64,000 nt of DNA from Bin75 sp965200435 (GTDB lineage Bacteria; Nitrospirota; Nitrospiria; Nitrospirales; UBA8639), in assembly GCA_965200435.1 (NCBI GenBank), contig OZ241337.1:992001-1056000 (forward strand), given 5' to 3'. Made by a program: the position numbers and the translations under genes. Of the stretch, positions 33,641 through 42,629 are shown piece by piece. The first letter of the stretch is position 1; each line of letters opens with the position of its first letter. The notes under the pieces were generated by a model that was not told the DNA's origin, ran no database searches, and saw only the letters and a program-made list of their open reading frames with translations.

Positions 33641-33838
33641 CTCGACAAGTCGTTCAAGCAGGGCGTCAACGAGGTGCTTCGTTGCGGTATGGCGTCCAGA
33701 TTAGAAGCGACCGAACCGCCAAGATTCCGGATTGTACCAAATCGAAGCAGATTGTTCGCCGGCATGGACCCCAGGACGCTCAATCAACTCAACGACCAGC
33801 TCGAGGCCGAGGACTTTGTGCGCGAAGGCTCAACATGA
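33641..33838 (+). pseudogene. second vapB antitoxin remnant
   Basis: The frame reads LDKSFKQGVNEVLRCGMASR, then PPRFRIVPNRSRLFAGMDPR and TLNQLNDQLEAEDFVREGST before the stop. This is very close to the intact vapB at 32402, but the first 20 residues are missing and no start is present. The ATGA overlap with a vapC start survives (33835-33838), yet the vapC frame ends after five codons, at a TGA at 33850-33852. The pair vapBC was thus duplicated here and has decayed. Confidence 0.75.
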
Positions 33839-33883
33839 TCTGCCCCAATTGAGCGCATCATCTGCATGGCGCCAAACGACTTT

Positions 33884-35596
33884 CTAGGTATTCCTGTCAG
33901 CTACTTTTCGAATAGTATCTGCTGGTATCTGCTCAAATAACCCCAAGCCGAAATGCGAACCATAGCCAAGCGCTATGGGACCGGGAATCGGGTATTCGAA
34001 ATCCAATCTGATGGCGAATCCGAAAGCGAGCGGAGGCTCTGACCCGCGGTGGCGCACAATCTTGAAATGACGAAACCGACTCCAAATCGGCTCTCCTCCA
34101 CCAGCGGCTTGCTTCGTTGGCAAAGTATCTCTCCGGCCTCGGGGTACTGGTGTGAGTTGATAAACCGCAGTTGGCTCGGGAAGCCCCCGTGAATGCAGTT
34201 CAGCCCGTATCTGTCCTTCAAGTGTACTCTTGCCACGTGCCTTGACATATCTGGGAGGAACAAAAGGGGTCACCGATTGCCAGCTTGATGCGTGGCCTGT
34301 GATGCTGGCGATACTTCGCCCGTACTTCTCCTGAAGATGGGTCAGGTCATTCAGATCACCTGTTGCGGCCACGGCCAGATGTAAAGGTTCGAGACCGCCC
34401 TTCATATACGTCTTTCGTGTTGATCGGACAGCGGTTTGCGATTCAGCACCTAAACCCATCGGCGCCCAGATGAGAATGTGGTCTAGATGGCCATCGCCGT
34501 CGAGGTCGAGTGGATTGATATGCGCGTGCTGGTGAGGCCCGCCAAGCGGTCGCCTGTGCTCATCGCGTCCGGTAAGCTCGGGTGGAGGCGTACCATGCCG
34601 GCCCGCATTGCTGACGATCGCACGATGCAACAGCTCGGCTTCTGGCAGGATTCTTGTCACCAACGGTAGCGCATGTTCGTTGCGACTGGCATTGGTGAGG
34701 GACAAAAGCACTGCTTTGACACGTCGCCCATGTTGAGCAGCTCGTTTCGCCCTCGGCGCGCCCACCGAGATGGCATCGGACGGCCGCCAGTAGAAGATGC
34801 GCTGGCTGCCTGGGGGTTGACTCCACCCGTGGCGGAAACGCCACCATGTCGTATCCTTCTGCAGACAGTCTAGCAGGTCATCAGGATAGGGGGCTATGGC
34901 CTTTTCTCGCTTTGAGAGTAGCGTCTTGGGTGGCTTCCGTCCGTCTGGAATCTGCAGGTCGGCAAGTGCTTTGGAAAGCTGTTCTTCTCGCCACGCCAAG
35001 AAATCAGAAGAACTTAAGGCCGCCAGAAGAGGTATCTGCTCCCAGCCGGGACCCGGCATTTTCCCAAGCTGCTCGGGAAAACAATTGGATTCCAGAATCG
35101 GCTCGTCTTCCTGCATCACCCGACCTTCGACCCAACTTTCCGACCGTCCAAGGTAATTCAGACGCTCCACGAGGGTGCTGAGGGTGGACAACTCGTTCTC
35201 ATCCAAACTCGTGTTGGCCCAGATAATTAACAATTCCTGAGCTTCAACCCTAGCCCAAGTGTCGAACACCAACGTTGTTTTTTCGATTTTTGTTTTACTG
35301 TCAAGCACTCCAACAGGCATGTAATGACGACTGTGGGCACCGACAGTTGGTGGAATGCGATAGTGGGGTAGTTCGGCGGACAACTTTTCAATCAAGCTAC
35401 GGGCAACTGTAGGCAGAGTGCTGTTCCAGCAGCCAGACGTGTAGCCAACTGAAATCAGCGCACGAAGGATCCGCCACGGCGAAGGGGGCCATTCGATCAA
35501 GCCTTCATTGACGTGATGGCCGTAGGGTGTCGCGTGATAGCGCCCGGCTGGGAAGCGAAATGCTAGAGAGACAGGCACGGCGCTACTCGTCATCAT
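33884..35596 (-). CDS. csb2: type I-G Cas5-Cas6 fusion (Csb2)
   Basis: About 570 residues. This Cascade subunit joins a Cas5-like part that binds the 5' handle of the crRNA and a Cas6-like part that cuts the precursor crRNA. The N-terminus has LAFRFPAGRYHATPYGHHVNEG and IEWPPSPWRILRALIS, the hallmark of Csb2. The C-terminus ends with FEYPIPGPIALGYGSHFGLG, a glycine-rich Cas6/RAMP loop. I prefer ATG 35596 or 35593 (MTSSAVPVSLAF) to the longer frame. It overlaps csb1 by a few bases. The next gene to the left should be cas4-cas1, but toxin-antitoxin modules and an IS intervene. Confidence 0.9.
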   Translation of the reverse strand: MMTSSAVPVSLAFRFPAGRYHATPYGHHVNEGLIEWPPSPWRILRALISVGYTSGCWNSTLPTVARSLIEKLSAELPHYRIPPTVGAHSRHYMPVGVLDSKTKIEKTTLVFDTWARVEAQELLIIWANTSLDENELSTLSTLVERLNYLGRSESWVEGRVMQEDEPILESNCFPEQLGKMPGPGWEQIPLLAALSSSDFLAWREEQLSKALADLQIPDGRKPPKTLLSKREKAIAPYPDDLLDCLQKDTTWWRFRHGWSQPPGSQRIFYWRPSDAISVGAPRAKRAAQHGRRVKAVLLSLTNASRNEHALPLVTRILPEAELLHRAIVSNAGRHGTPPPELTGRDEHRRPLGGPHQHAHINPLDLDGDGHLDHILIWAPMGLGAESQTAVRSTRKTYMKGGLEPLHLAVAATGDLNDLTHLQEKYGRSIASITGHASSWQSVTPFVPPRYVKARGKSTLEGQIRAELHSRGLPEPTAVYQLTPVPRGRRDTLPTKQAAGGGEPIWSRFRHFKIVRHRGSEPPLAFGFAIRLDFEYPIPGPIALGYGSHFGLGLFEQIPADTIRKVADRNT

Positions 35597-36596
35597 TCTC
35601 GATGTCGCCTGATTCGTCATCGGCCTCTGGAGCATCTCGGGATTTGCCCTTCTTGAGTTCGTCCTCGAAGGTCACGCAGGTCACGACCATCTGATCCTTG
35701 CACTTGGAAATGGCCGCACATAGGTCCTTCTTTAAATCCACCAGCACAGGAAGGCGCCACTCCTCTGGCATCGTCGCGCGGATATCGCCATCTTTCACCT
35801 GGAAATCACACGCCGTGCGCAGCCGCATGTCTTCATCGGTCAGTATGCGCAATTTGTACAACGACAAGAGCATTAGAAGTCGCTCGGCAGCATCTCCCAA
35901 CCCATAACCACGGACCTGCGTCAAATCAAGATTCACATACAGGATGATCGACTGGGCGGTGTATTCATCTCGCGCAAACGGAACGTTGCCGAATCCGGCT
36001 TTGGTATCGCCCGACGGATTGACATGATCGTCCTTCACGCCCCCAGAAGCCGCGACTCGCACGTCGTCTGCTTCGATGAAGGCCGATAAGGCGCGGGCAA
36101 CTCTCAGTCGTCCTCCTGCAAGCTCCTTCTTCGCCAAGAATACTCCGTGCAACAACGAATTGATGTCGTATTTCAAGATCACTTTGGCGAGTCTCCGTCG
36201 GTCGACAGGACCGGTTTCCAGTACGCCAAGTTCACCCTTGAGTTTATCGAGGAACGTCTTATCTGTGCCTTCAAGGAGATAAGGACTGTTCAACCGATGG
36301 GATTCCAGAATCGTATCCGTCAGAAATTCGCCTTTGCGCATGACGCGCACATGCGAGAGTCCATCCAGTTCAACTTTGACGTCCTTCTTGGCAGCATCCC
36401 AGATAGTCATCTCAAGATGGTTCGCCATGCTCTGCGCCGACTCCACAAGCAAACTCTCGCCGTTGACAGTCTGAAATCTCGCGGCCCCCAGAGAAGGGAA
36501 CCCGGTAGGTTGGAACCGACTGCCTTGGACCGGTTCCAAGGAAATCTTGAACAGCAGCCGGTTGGTGTGTTTCAAAGACTCCAAATCGATAGTCAT
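35583..36596 (-). CDS. csb1: type I-G Cas7 (Csb1)
   Basis: A 337-residue backbone subunit of the effector complex, which polymerises along the crRNA spacer. Family blocks are QGSRFQPTGFPSLGAARF, LLVESAQSMANHLE, SHRLNSPYLL and DINSLLHGVFLAKKELAGGRLRVARAL (read as two parts). The C-terminal 25 residues are very acidic and probably disordered. The start lies 3 bp after the csx17 stop. Confidence 0.93.
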   Translation of the reverse strand: MTIDLESLKHTNRLLFKISLEPVQGSRFQPTGFPSLGAARFQTVNGESLLVESAQSMANHLEMTIWDAAKKDVKVELDGLSHVRVMRKGEFLTDTILESHRLNSPYLLEGTDKTFLDKLKGELGVLETGPVDRRRLAKVILKYDINSLLHGVFLAKKELAGGRLRVARALSAFIEADDVRVAASGGVKDDHVNPSGDTKAGFGNVPFARDEYTAQSIILYVNLDLTQVRGYGLGDAAERLLMLLSLYKLRILTDEDMRLRTACDFQVKDGDIRATMPEEWRLPVLVDLKKDLCAAISKCKDQMVVTCVTFEDELKKGKSRDAPEADDESGDIENDDE

Positions 36597-36599
36597 GAT

Positions 36600-38870
36600 T
36601 TACTCCTTGCTCGGGTCGAGGCGACGTAAAAATCGCCCTGCAGTTTTTTTGCTGATCGGAAAAGCCAGAGCCGCAGCCCACAGTTTGGCAATCTCAGGAG
36701 ACACGGTGCCGGTATGGACGGGACAACGGACGCCAGCCGCACCCAGACGGCGCAAAGCGATGGCGACTGCCGTGTTGTCGTCACCGATGGAAAGGCGGCG
36801 GACCATCGCGGGGTCGGTCCCAATGTCGAGTTCAAATCCAGACCAAGTCTTGAGTGACCACGAAAGCGCACACAGACGAATGGTCAGCCACGCATCATCA
36901 GGCCAATCCAACATGCGTGGCGATTCGATTAGAATGCGTTGCTGAGTCCACGCTCGGCGGTCCAATGCCATGAGTGCATATGCCAGGATCATGATGCGGT
37001 CCAAGTCAACACGCCCAACTAGCAAGTCCGACAAATCGGCGACACTGGCGGTTGCTCGGGGCGCGGGCTCTAACGGCAGATGGCGATCACCACGCTGCGA
37101 AGCTTCCACCAAGCGGCGCTGAATCAGCGCCACTGCATCATCCAGGCCGAGACGTCCGTGCATGACGACTTCCGGCGAGATAACAAGTCTTGTGTCCGAA
37201 CCTGTGCCGTCTGTAGCGAAGCGCCAAGGGCGTTCTTGATCCAAGGGAAGCCAATGCCGCCGAATCGTATCGACTGGCTTGCCTTGTTCTTGATGAAATT
37301 GTAATGCGAACGCGAGAGCCAATCTGAATTCGGGTGTGTCGTCGTTGCTCGCAGCAACCCACTCCGGACGCAGGCGAGGAACCGGCCCGGCGCGAAAGCC
37401 GCTGCCGTGGGTCAGAGTTTCTTCGGTTTTCGCCAAGCAAACCAAAACACGCTGCCAGCTATCAGGTCTCCTAGAATGCTCGGTGACAGCAATAAGCGAA
37501 TCAGCAAGGAGCTTTTCCATGACAATCAGACGAGCCGGTGCATTCCGGTCACGCGCCTCTCGGCGTAAACGACGAAGCCAAACATTGAGATCGTCAGTGC
37601 AAGCCAAGTGTGGGGAGTGCTTGTCTGTCACATCAAACTGACCCAGTGGCACGGCGAGATTCGACTGACCATTGCGCTCGATGTAGCCATATCGCTGGAA
37701 TGCCTGAATACCTCTGGCAGTACCCAAGCGCTTCACAGCTCTAGCCAGATCTAATGGTTCTCGCGCAGTGTTGGCCCCAATTTGAGCGCGACCTTCGGCC
37801 AATAGTCGTTGCAGTTCCGCATAAGATGATGGGCGGGACCATAAAGGCATCCACTGTTCACCGCGCGCACTCTCGTCCTCTGCGGACGCGGTGACATATG
37901 CCGCTGCCGAGGCATTGATGGAGAACGGTGACGCAGCCCGAGAGGATTCGGAGAGTCCAAATCGACGAGTCGCATGTGACTTAAACGCAATCGTGCCCTC
38001 TAACATCAAGATGAAGTCCATAGGATTCAAGATACTCTTGGAATTCGGGCCGTTGGCATTGCTCGCACCGCCCGCCGTACCCGGCAGGAACTGACCGACA
38101 GGTTGCCCCGTTAAATTACCTAGAACAGGGATCCCCCAAAGTGCTCCGGCAACCCAAGCCGGTGTTGTGCCTTGTGGCCTGCCGTCCTTACTATCGCAGT
38201 CGAATGTCTCGCTGATCCGCTGCATGAAATTGTTTGTGAAATCAAGTCTGCCGCCATTGCCACCGGCGCCAAGTAGAGCGGGGTATTTCGGGGTACCGTC
38301 GTTCTCCAGCACCATTGCCGCATCCATCCACTCCCGATGGGCACCCCGCCAATTTGATCGTAAGTCGGGAATCAGGCTGGCCTTGCGTTGCTTGAATCGC
38401 TTCTCGGCTTCCCGAAGCCGGATCTTGTAGTCTTCAGATCCTCTTAAACGTTCCCTTTCAGCGCGGCTCATGCCTGAATTCTTGGCTTCTTCCTTGATGC
38501 GACGAATTTCCTCGTCCGCCATCAAGATGACTTCGATTAATTTTCGACTGGCTTCGATACCGTTGCGAAATACGGAAAATCGGAGACCGTTAGACCTCTC
38601 CAGCGGGGATACCACCGGGTCATTCTCTGAGAAGAAACCTGACCCCTTGTTCCACGGTGAAACAAGCGGCGTGGGTTTGTAATCGTGCAAGAAAAATGCC
38701 TCAAGCTCCTCCCACGACAACTTCGTCGCAAACCAAAAGCGTTCTCCTTTCCACCATCCGCGCGCATCCCTGTCGGCCTGCTCGGAGACCAACCTCAGGA
38801 TGCCAAGCGCTTTGAGGTAATGGGCCAGCGGCGTAGGAGCGCAGCCGCCAAGATGGTGGATATGGATCAT
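36600..38870 (-). CDS. csx17: type I-G Cas8 large subunit (Csx17)
   Basis: A protein of 756 residues starting MIHIHHLGGCAPTPLAHYLK, the characteristic Csx17 N-terminus. It is the large subunit of the type I-G Cascade, expected to recognise the PAM and recruit Cas3. Other conserved stretches include ALLGAGGNGGRLDFTNNFMQ and the C-terminal KLWAAALAFPISKKTAGRFL. ATG 38870 overlaps the stop of the cas3-fic frame by four bases (ATGA), so its translation is coupled to that of the Fic end. The longer frame starting at 38903 is not needed. Confidence 0.92.
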   Translation of the reverse strand: MIHIHHLGGCAPTPLAHYLKALGILRLVSEQADRDARGWWKGERFWFATKLSWEELEAFFLHDYKPTPLVSPWNKGSGFFSENDPVVSPLERSNGLRFSVFRNGIEASRKLIEVILMADEEIRRIKEEAKNSGMSRAERERLRGSEDYKIRLREAEKRFKQRKASLIPDLRSNWRGAHREWMDAAMVLENDGTPKYPALLGAGGNGGRLDFTNNFMQRISETFDCDSKDGRPQGTTPAWVAGALWGIPVLGNLTGQPVGQFLPGTAGGASNANGPNSKSILNPMDFILMLEGTIAFKSHATRRFGLSESSRAASPFSINASAAAYVTASAEDESARGEQWMPLWSRPSSYAELQRLLAEGRAQIGANTAREPLDLARAVKRLGTARGIQAFQRYGYIERNGQSNLAVPLGQFDVTDKHSPHLACTDDLNVWLRRLRREARDRNAPARLIVMEKLLADSLIAVTEHSRRPDSWQRVLVCLAKTEETLTHGSGFRAGPVPRLRPEWVAASNDDTPEFRLALAFALQFHQEQGKPVDTIRRHWLPLDQERPWRFATDGTGSDTRLVISPEVVMHGRLGLDDAVALIQRRLVEASQRGDRHLPLEPAPRATASVADLSDLLVGRVDLDRIMILAYALMALDRRAWTQQRILIESPRMLDWPDDAWLTIRLCALSWSLKTWSGFELDIGTDPAMVRRLSIGDDNTAVAIALRRLGAAGVRCPVHTGTVSPEIAKLWAAALAFPISKKTAGRFLRRLDPSKE

Positions 38871-39412
38871 TCTGGGGCTTCCTGCGCAAAACGCCGACGC
38901 CATACCAACACAAGGGGGCGTGGGTCGTGTTGGTCAAAAGCGCGTAGCGCCAAAAAGTAGCGTTGGGTCTCATCGGGCGAAGAGGCTGCAGGTTTGACCC
39001 TGGGAAGATTCAATCGGTATAGCAGTTCAATCAAAAACAGTCGGCAAACTCGCCCGTTGAAGTCCTCAAATGGATGGATATTCAAAAAACGGCCCTCGGC
39101 ATGCGCCAAGACATCAACCAATTCTTCGCTTGATGTGTCGAAAGATTTTTTCAGTCTAATTTCTAAATCTGCAGCGTATTCGCGCATCAAAATGGGCACC
39201 TGCCAGTATTGTGGGGGTTGATGGTTGCCAACGCCAACATTCTTGATCCGCCAGCGACCCGCGATATTCGGCGTCAGGTCCCCACAGACGCTTTGATGCA
39301 GGCACAGGAGAAGATTTTCGATGGAGTGCTGTCGGAATTCCCCTCTAGCAATTCTGATCTCCACGTTGCCCACTCGCTCTGCCAGTAACGGAGCGAGCTG
39401 CTGACAACTCAG
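38867..39412 (-). CDS. fic: Fic domain (AMP-transferase fold), possible separate product from a CTG start
   Basis: The segment is a complete small Fic domain of about 181 residues, with the catalytic loop HPFEDFNGRVCR containing the essential His and the phosphate-binding NGR. Such proteins transfer AMP to hydroxyl groups of target proteins. It begins where the nested antitoxin stops: TCCTGAGT gives the TGA stop and, overlapping it, CTG as a possible start (CTGA, the same geometry as ATGA). The second copy at 43060 keeps the same CTGAG. After this point third-position changes between the two copies are largely silent, showing that the Fic frame is coding from here. In-frame GTGs at 39373 and 39364 are other starts. 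Confidence 0.7.
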   Translation of the reverse strand: MSCQQLAPLLAERVGNVEIRIARGEFRQHSIENLLLCLHQSVCGDLTPNIAGRWRIKNVGVGNHQPPQYWQVPILMREYAADLEIRLKKSFDTSSEELVDVLAHAEGRFLNIHPFEDFNGRVCRLFLIELLYRLNLPRVKPAASSPDETQRYFLALRAFDQHDPRPLVLVWRRRFAQEAPE

Positions 39413-42373
39413 GACCCCAGAGGTGGTTTCGATGTAGCGAGTTGACGAATACGGGCGGCGAGTCGTTCCCGAATCCACTCCTCGCTCACCGGTTCTCCCT
39501 CCATCGCCATGGAATCCGCCACGTGTCGAGGAATTGCTTCCGCATGACGCCGGATCTGTTCTTCCGGTGGCAGACGGCGCCAACGATCTATCATCTCTTT
39601 CCAGCGATTGTCCGACATGTTCATCCTCCTGGTTCTGCAATAGTTTATCCATTGCGACCTGCAACGAGGCGCGCTGGTCCGCAGCACGCAGCAATGCCTC
39701 CAACCATGCGAGCGTGAAAGGGCCAAAACGCTCGACGAGATTCAGCACCCGTTCGGTCCAACTCCTGCCGGTTCGGGGACTCAAACCCGTTTCTGACGGA
39801 GAGAGGTCCAACACTGTCCCTGGAAGCTGACGATATGCACCGTCAGCGGAAGCCAGCATTACCGGCGGCAGAATGTCACCCTTGCGAACGCCCCGAATCC
39901 GCAACACGGTGTCGTTTGCTTCCTGATCGGCAGGACTTGCGTGCCAGGCCATTCGCACTTTACCGTGATGGGCACACACAAGGTAGGCCAGCATGTCGAA
40001 CTCCTCAGCACCAAGGTCGAGGATTTCCCGTTCGATGGCTGTCGGTTCAGCAAAAGCCGTGCGAGCCGTGTAGCCGTTAGCCTCATCAGCTTCGCCCATG
40101 GCGGGGAGCCAGGCACGCCAAGGCCCAAGCAGCGCCTGATGATTCGGGGCGTGCCGTTGGAGAACAGAGAACAGCCCTAGCGCGCTCGCCAATTCATGTC
40201 GAAAGCCTCTCCGTTGATCGTTGGCGTCGATGCGGTACATATTTTGGGGGCTGCATGGCCATGCCTTATAAGGGGCCTTAGCAATATCGTCTCGTTCGGG
40301 ACGACCGTCAGCCTGAATGGACTTCTGGAACGCGAGGTGGGCCTTGCCCAGATCATGCCATCGCCCCGCAAGATGCAGTAACTCGGCCTCCTGAGGTGCA
40401 ACCTGAACAGCGATTTGCCTTGCCAATTGACCAACCTGCCATCCGTGCGCGGCAATGGTCTGCCATTCTTCCGTAACGCTCAGCGATTCGTCATCTTCAG
40501 CGTTGTCCGCATCATCTTCGGGGAGGGTTACGCGAACCTCTCTTTCGCCCGTAATCCACTCATCCCCGTCTGGTTTCCAGCAGGGACGCATCTCAAATCT
40601 TTCCCTCTCAACAGGTTCAATCGGTTTTACCCTGGCATTGGCTTCTGGATTCCACCCATGCCCTGGATCATATCCGCCGCTTCCGCAGTCGACCAGAATC
40701 GTTTGTCCCGGAAAAATGTCGCTGCGCTTAGCCTTGCGCCACTTGCGCTCCAGCCAGTTCCATACCCATGCTCGAAGGTTTTTCTTCAGTTGTTCCGAAT
40801 GTCCTGTCCCGCAAAGCCATTCGCGAGCCTTGAGAAACGGAACTCTACACAGTTCCTCACGCATTGGTTTCCGGTTGGACGACGGAGATACGATGCTGCC
40901 CACTTCTGCCCAAAATATTTGCACATCGCGTTCGTCTCCCGACCGTATAAAACGACTGATGTCGATGTCAGCTCCGGAAAGGTCAGGAGACGTGTCGAAC
41001 AGTTCGTCTATCTCGTGGCGCAACAAAAAGTGCTTTGGCTCATATGGATAGAGACTAGAAAGCAAATCTCTGTTGGCTTCCTCAATTTCCTCAAAATTCT
41101 CAAGATGCAATGGCCCGACATCCTCAAGCTGTTCGCACGCATTAAGCGCGGATTTCAGTTCGCCAAGTGAATAAGGAGCTGCTTTCCTTTCGTTGTCGTG
41201 CTGAAAATCCGCTACAACGACATGACCTTCGCCACCCCATCGTGCGCAGCGTCCGAACCGCTGCACGAGGCTGGTCCATGGTGCAAGCTCGGTGACGAGC
41301 AAGGAAGCGGAGATGTCAACACCGGCCTCGATCACTTGGGTGGAAACAATGATGCGATCCATTCCCAGAGCACAAGCTACGCGGTTAAGGAAATCATTGA
41401 GCCAGGCAGTACGCTCGTTCGGGCGAAATCTACTGTGTACCAAGCGAATGTTTGTGTCTCTATGTGCAGGGTCTTCCTGGGGTGCCTTCCAAATTTCAAT
41501 AGCTCTCTCAACCGTATTGAGAACGACCAGCGTTGGCCCTTTTTTCCCACAACCCAAATCCCCATGGCGGCGAAAAATCTCTTTTGCCAGCGTCTTGACA
41601 TTTTCGAATTTGACGATTTCTACAGGCTTTTGTATGTCGTCCCACAGATGGCCAACCCTGTCCTTAGCTTCGACTTTGTGGGATCTTTGTTCCAAATTGA
41701 TGATCAAATCTGCGGTATCTGGACTCTTTTTTAGCCAGTCAGACCGTAACGTGGCGCTCATCCACCACGTGAAACAGGGCCGCAAAGACTTCCCTGCGCC
41801 TTGGTCGTCGTCACGAAACGCTTGGAGTTGCCTCGAGGTTGCAAGGCCAACATCCATCAACTGCACTTCGTCCATTACCCACAGGGCATCCTGATTCAGC
41901 AACCCGAACTCCATGGGCCATCGTGCCCTAGGACTGGCATAGCCTCGATTCATGGCTCGAGAGAGCAACATGTCCTGCGTACCGATAAGCACCGCTTCGC
42001 ATTCGGGATAAAGATACCACTGGCTGGCATCTGCTCCGCCCATGAGCATATGGACCCCCACCTTGCTATCATGTGTGTCCCTTTCGTCCCATAGCACTTC
42101 AAGGCTTCTCAGTGCATCTTTGACCTCGCTTTCCGTTTGTTCGACGAGTACCCGCATAGGCAGGCACCAAATCAAGCGACGCGGCCAGTCGTCGTTTCGC
42201 TTGTGGACCCTGTGCCAAATCCAGGTGGCAAGCACTCCCAGCGTTTTTCCGAATCCGGTGGGAATACGGATCAACCGATTACCACAGTCTTGTGGACTCG
42301 CAAGTTCCACTTGCCATTGATGCACCTTATCATACCCTGTAACTTTGGCGAAAAAGTGAGCAAAGTCACTCAT
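38867..42373 (-). CDS. cas3: Cas3 helicase-nuclease continuing in frame into a Fic domain
   Basis: A 1168-residue frame. Residues 1-500 are a DEAD-type Cas3 helicase with RIPTGFGKT (36-44), DEVQ (168-171) and QRFGRCARWG (371-380). Residues 640-810 are an HD nuclease with His643, HD at 673-674, FRHELA (724-729) and AHH (801-803): helicase before HD, the type I-G order. The family homology ends near LEALLRAADQRAS (900). Residues 915-987 are the out-of-frame reading of a nested antitoxin gene. Residues 988-1168 are a Fic domain with HPFEDFNGRVCR (1100-1111). No stop separates these parts, so a 130-kDa fusion is possible. Confidence 0.88.
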   Translation of the reverse strand: MSDFAHFFAKVTGYDKVHQWQVELASPQDCGNRLIRIPTGFGKTLGVLATWIWHRVHKRNDDWPRRLIWCLPMRVLVEQTESEVKDALRSLEVLWDERDTHDSKVGVHMLMGGADASQWYLYPECEAVLIGTQDMLLSRAMNRGYASPRARWPMEFGLLNQDALWVMDEVQLMDVGLATSRQLQAFRDDDQGAGKSLRPCFTWWMSATLRSDWLKKSPDTADLIINLEQRSHKVEAKDRVGHLWDDIQKPVEIVKFENVKTLAKEIFRRHGDLGCGKKGPTLVVLNTVERAIEIWKAPQEDPAHRDTNIRLVHSRFRPNERTAWLNDFLNRVACALGMDRIIVSTQVIEAGVDISASLLVTELAPWTSLVQRFGRCARWGGEGHVVVADFQHDNERKAAPYSLGELKSALNACEQLEDVGPLHLENFEEIEEANRDLLSSLYPYEPKHFLLRHEIDELFDTSPDLSGADIDISRFIRSGDERDVQIFWAEVGSIVSPSSNRKPMREELCRVPFLKAREWLCGTGHSEQLKKNLRAWVWNWLERKWRKAKRSDIFPGQTILVDCGSGGYDPGHGWNPEANARVKPIEPVERERFEMRPCWKPDGDEWITGEREVRVTLPEDDADNAEDDESLSVTEEWQTIAAHGWQVGQLARQIAVQVAPQEAELLHLAGRWHDLGKAHLAFQKSIQADGRPERDDIAKAPYKAWPCSPQNMYRIDANDQRRGFRHELASALGLFSVLQRHAPNHQALLGPWRAWLPAMGEADEANGYTARTAFAEPTAIEREILDLGAEEFDMLAYLVCAHHGKVRMAWHASPADQEANDTVLRIRGVRKGDILPPVMLASADGAYRQLPGTVLDLSPSETGLSPRTGRSWTERVLNLVERFGPFTLAWLEALLRAADQRASLQVAMDKLLQNQEDEHVGQSLERDDRSLAPSATGRTDPASCGSNSSTRGGFHGDGGRTGERGVDSGTTRRPYSSTRYIETTSGVLSCQQLAPLLAERVGNVEIRIARGEFRQHSIENLLLCLHQSVCGDLTPNIAGRWRIKNVGVGNHQPPQYWQVPILMREYAADLEIRLKKSFDTSSEELVDVLAHAEGRFLNIHPFEDFNGRVCRLFLIELLYRLNLPRVKPAASSPDETQRYFLALRAFDQHDPRPLVLVWRRRFAQEAPE
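39409..39618 (-). CDS. class I Fic antitoxin (VbhA-like) nested in the cas3-fic frame
   Basis: A 69-residue gene in a frame shifted relative to cas3. ATG 39618 is preceded by a perfect AGGAGG 6 nt upstream. The protein reads MSDNRWKEMIDRWRRLPPEE and later HVADSMAMEGEPVSEEWIRE. SMAMEG fits the (S/T)xxxE(G/N) inhibitory motif, whose Glu blocks ATP binding in the Fic active site. Compared with its second copy at 43057-43266, this frame is strongly conserved while the overlapping cas3 frame is not, so this is the true coding frame. Its stop overlaps the fic CTG. Confidence 0.8.
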   Translation of the reverse strand: MSDNRWKEMIDRWRRLPPEEQIRRHAEAIPRHVADSMAMEGEPVSEEWIRERLAARIRQLATSKPPLGS

Positions 42374-42581
42374 AGCGGCACTTTATTCTTCTATCCTCGC
42401 TTTTCACGGCCAGATACCAGATTGGCATCACCGAGGTCTTGCCGAGGCCGGTCGGGAGGTCGAGTGCGGAAGGAACATGACCCTTGACGAAATAGTCGTG
42501 GTACAGACGTTTCTGCCACTTGAAGGGGGGAACCCCCGTCAATGTTTCAAATTTTTCTTCAAAATTGTCATTCACGATCAA
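42366..42581 (-). pseudogene. N-terminal stub of a second cas3
   Basis: These 71 residues match the start of a type I-G Cas3 helicase: FETLTGVPPFKWQKRLYHDY, then HVPSALDLPTGLGKTSVMPI containing Walker A, then a stop. The sequence is clearly different from the N-terminus of the complete cas3 (FFAKVTGYDKVHQWQVELAS, RIPTGFGKT), so it comes from a paralogous cas3 rather than a local copy. Its last 8 bases overlap the complete gene. Confidence 0.8.
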
Positions 42582-42629
42582 GACGCTCTCATACTTCCGG
42601 CTATTCTATCATCATAGACTGCTGTTCAC

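Noticed and set aside
35583..42373. Long plus-strand frames opposite the cas genes
   Set aside because: They lack family features and are explained by the minus-strand cas genes.
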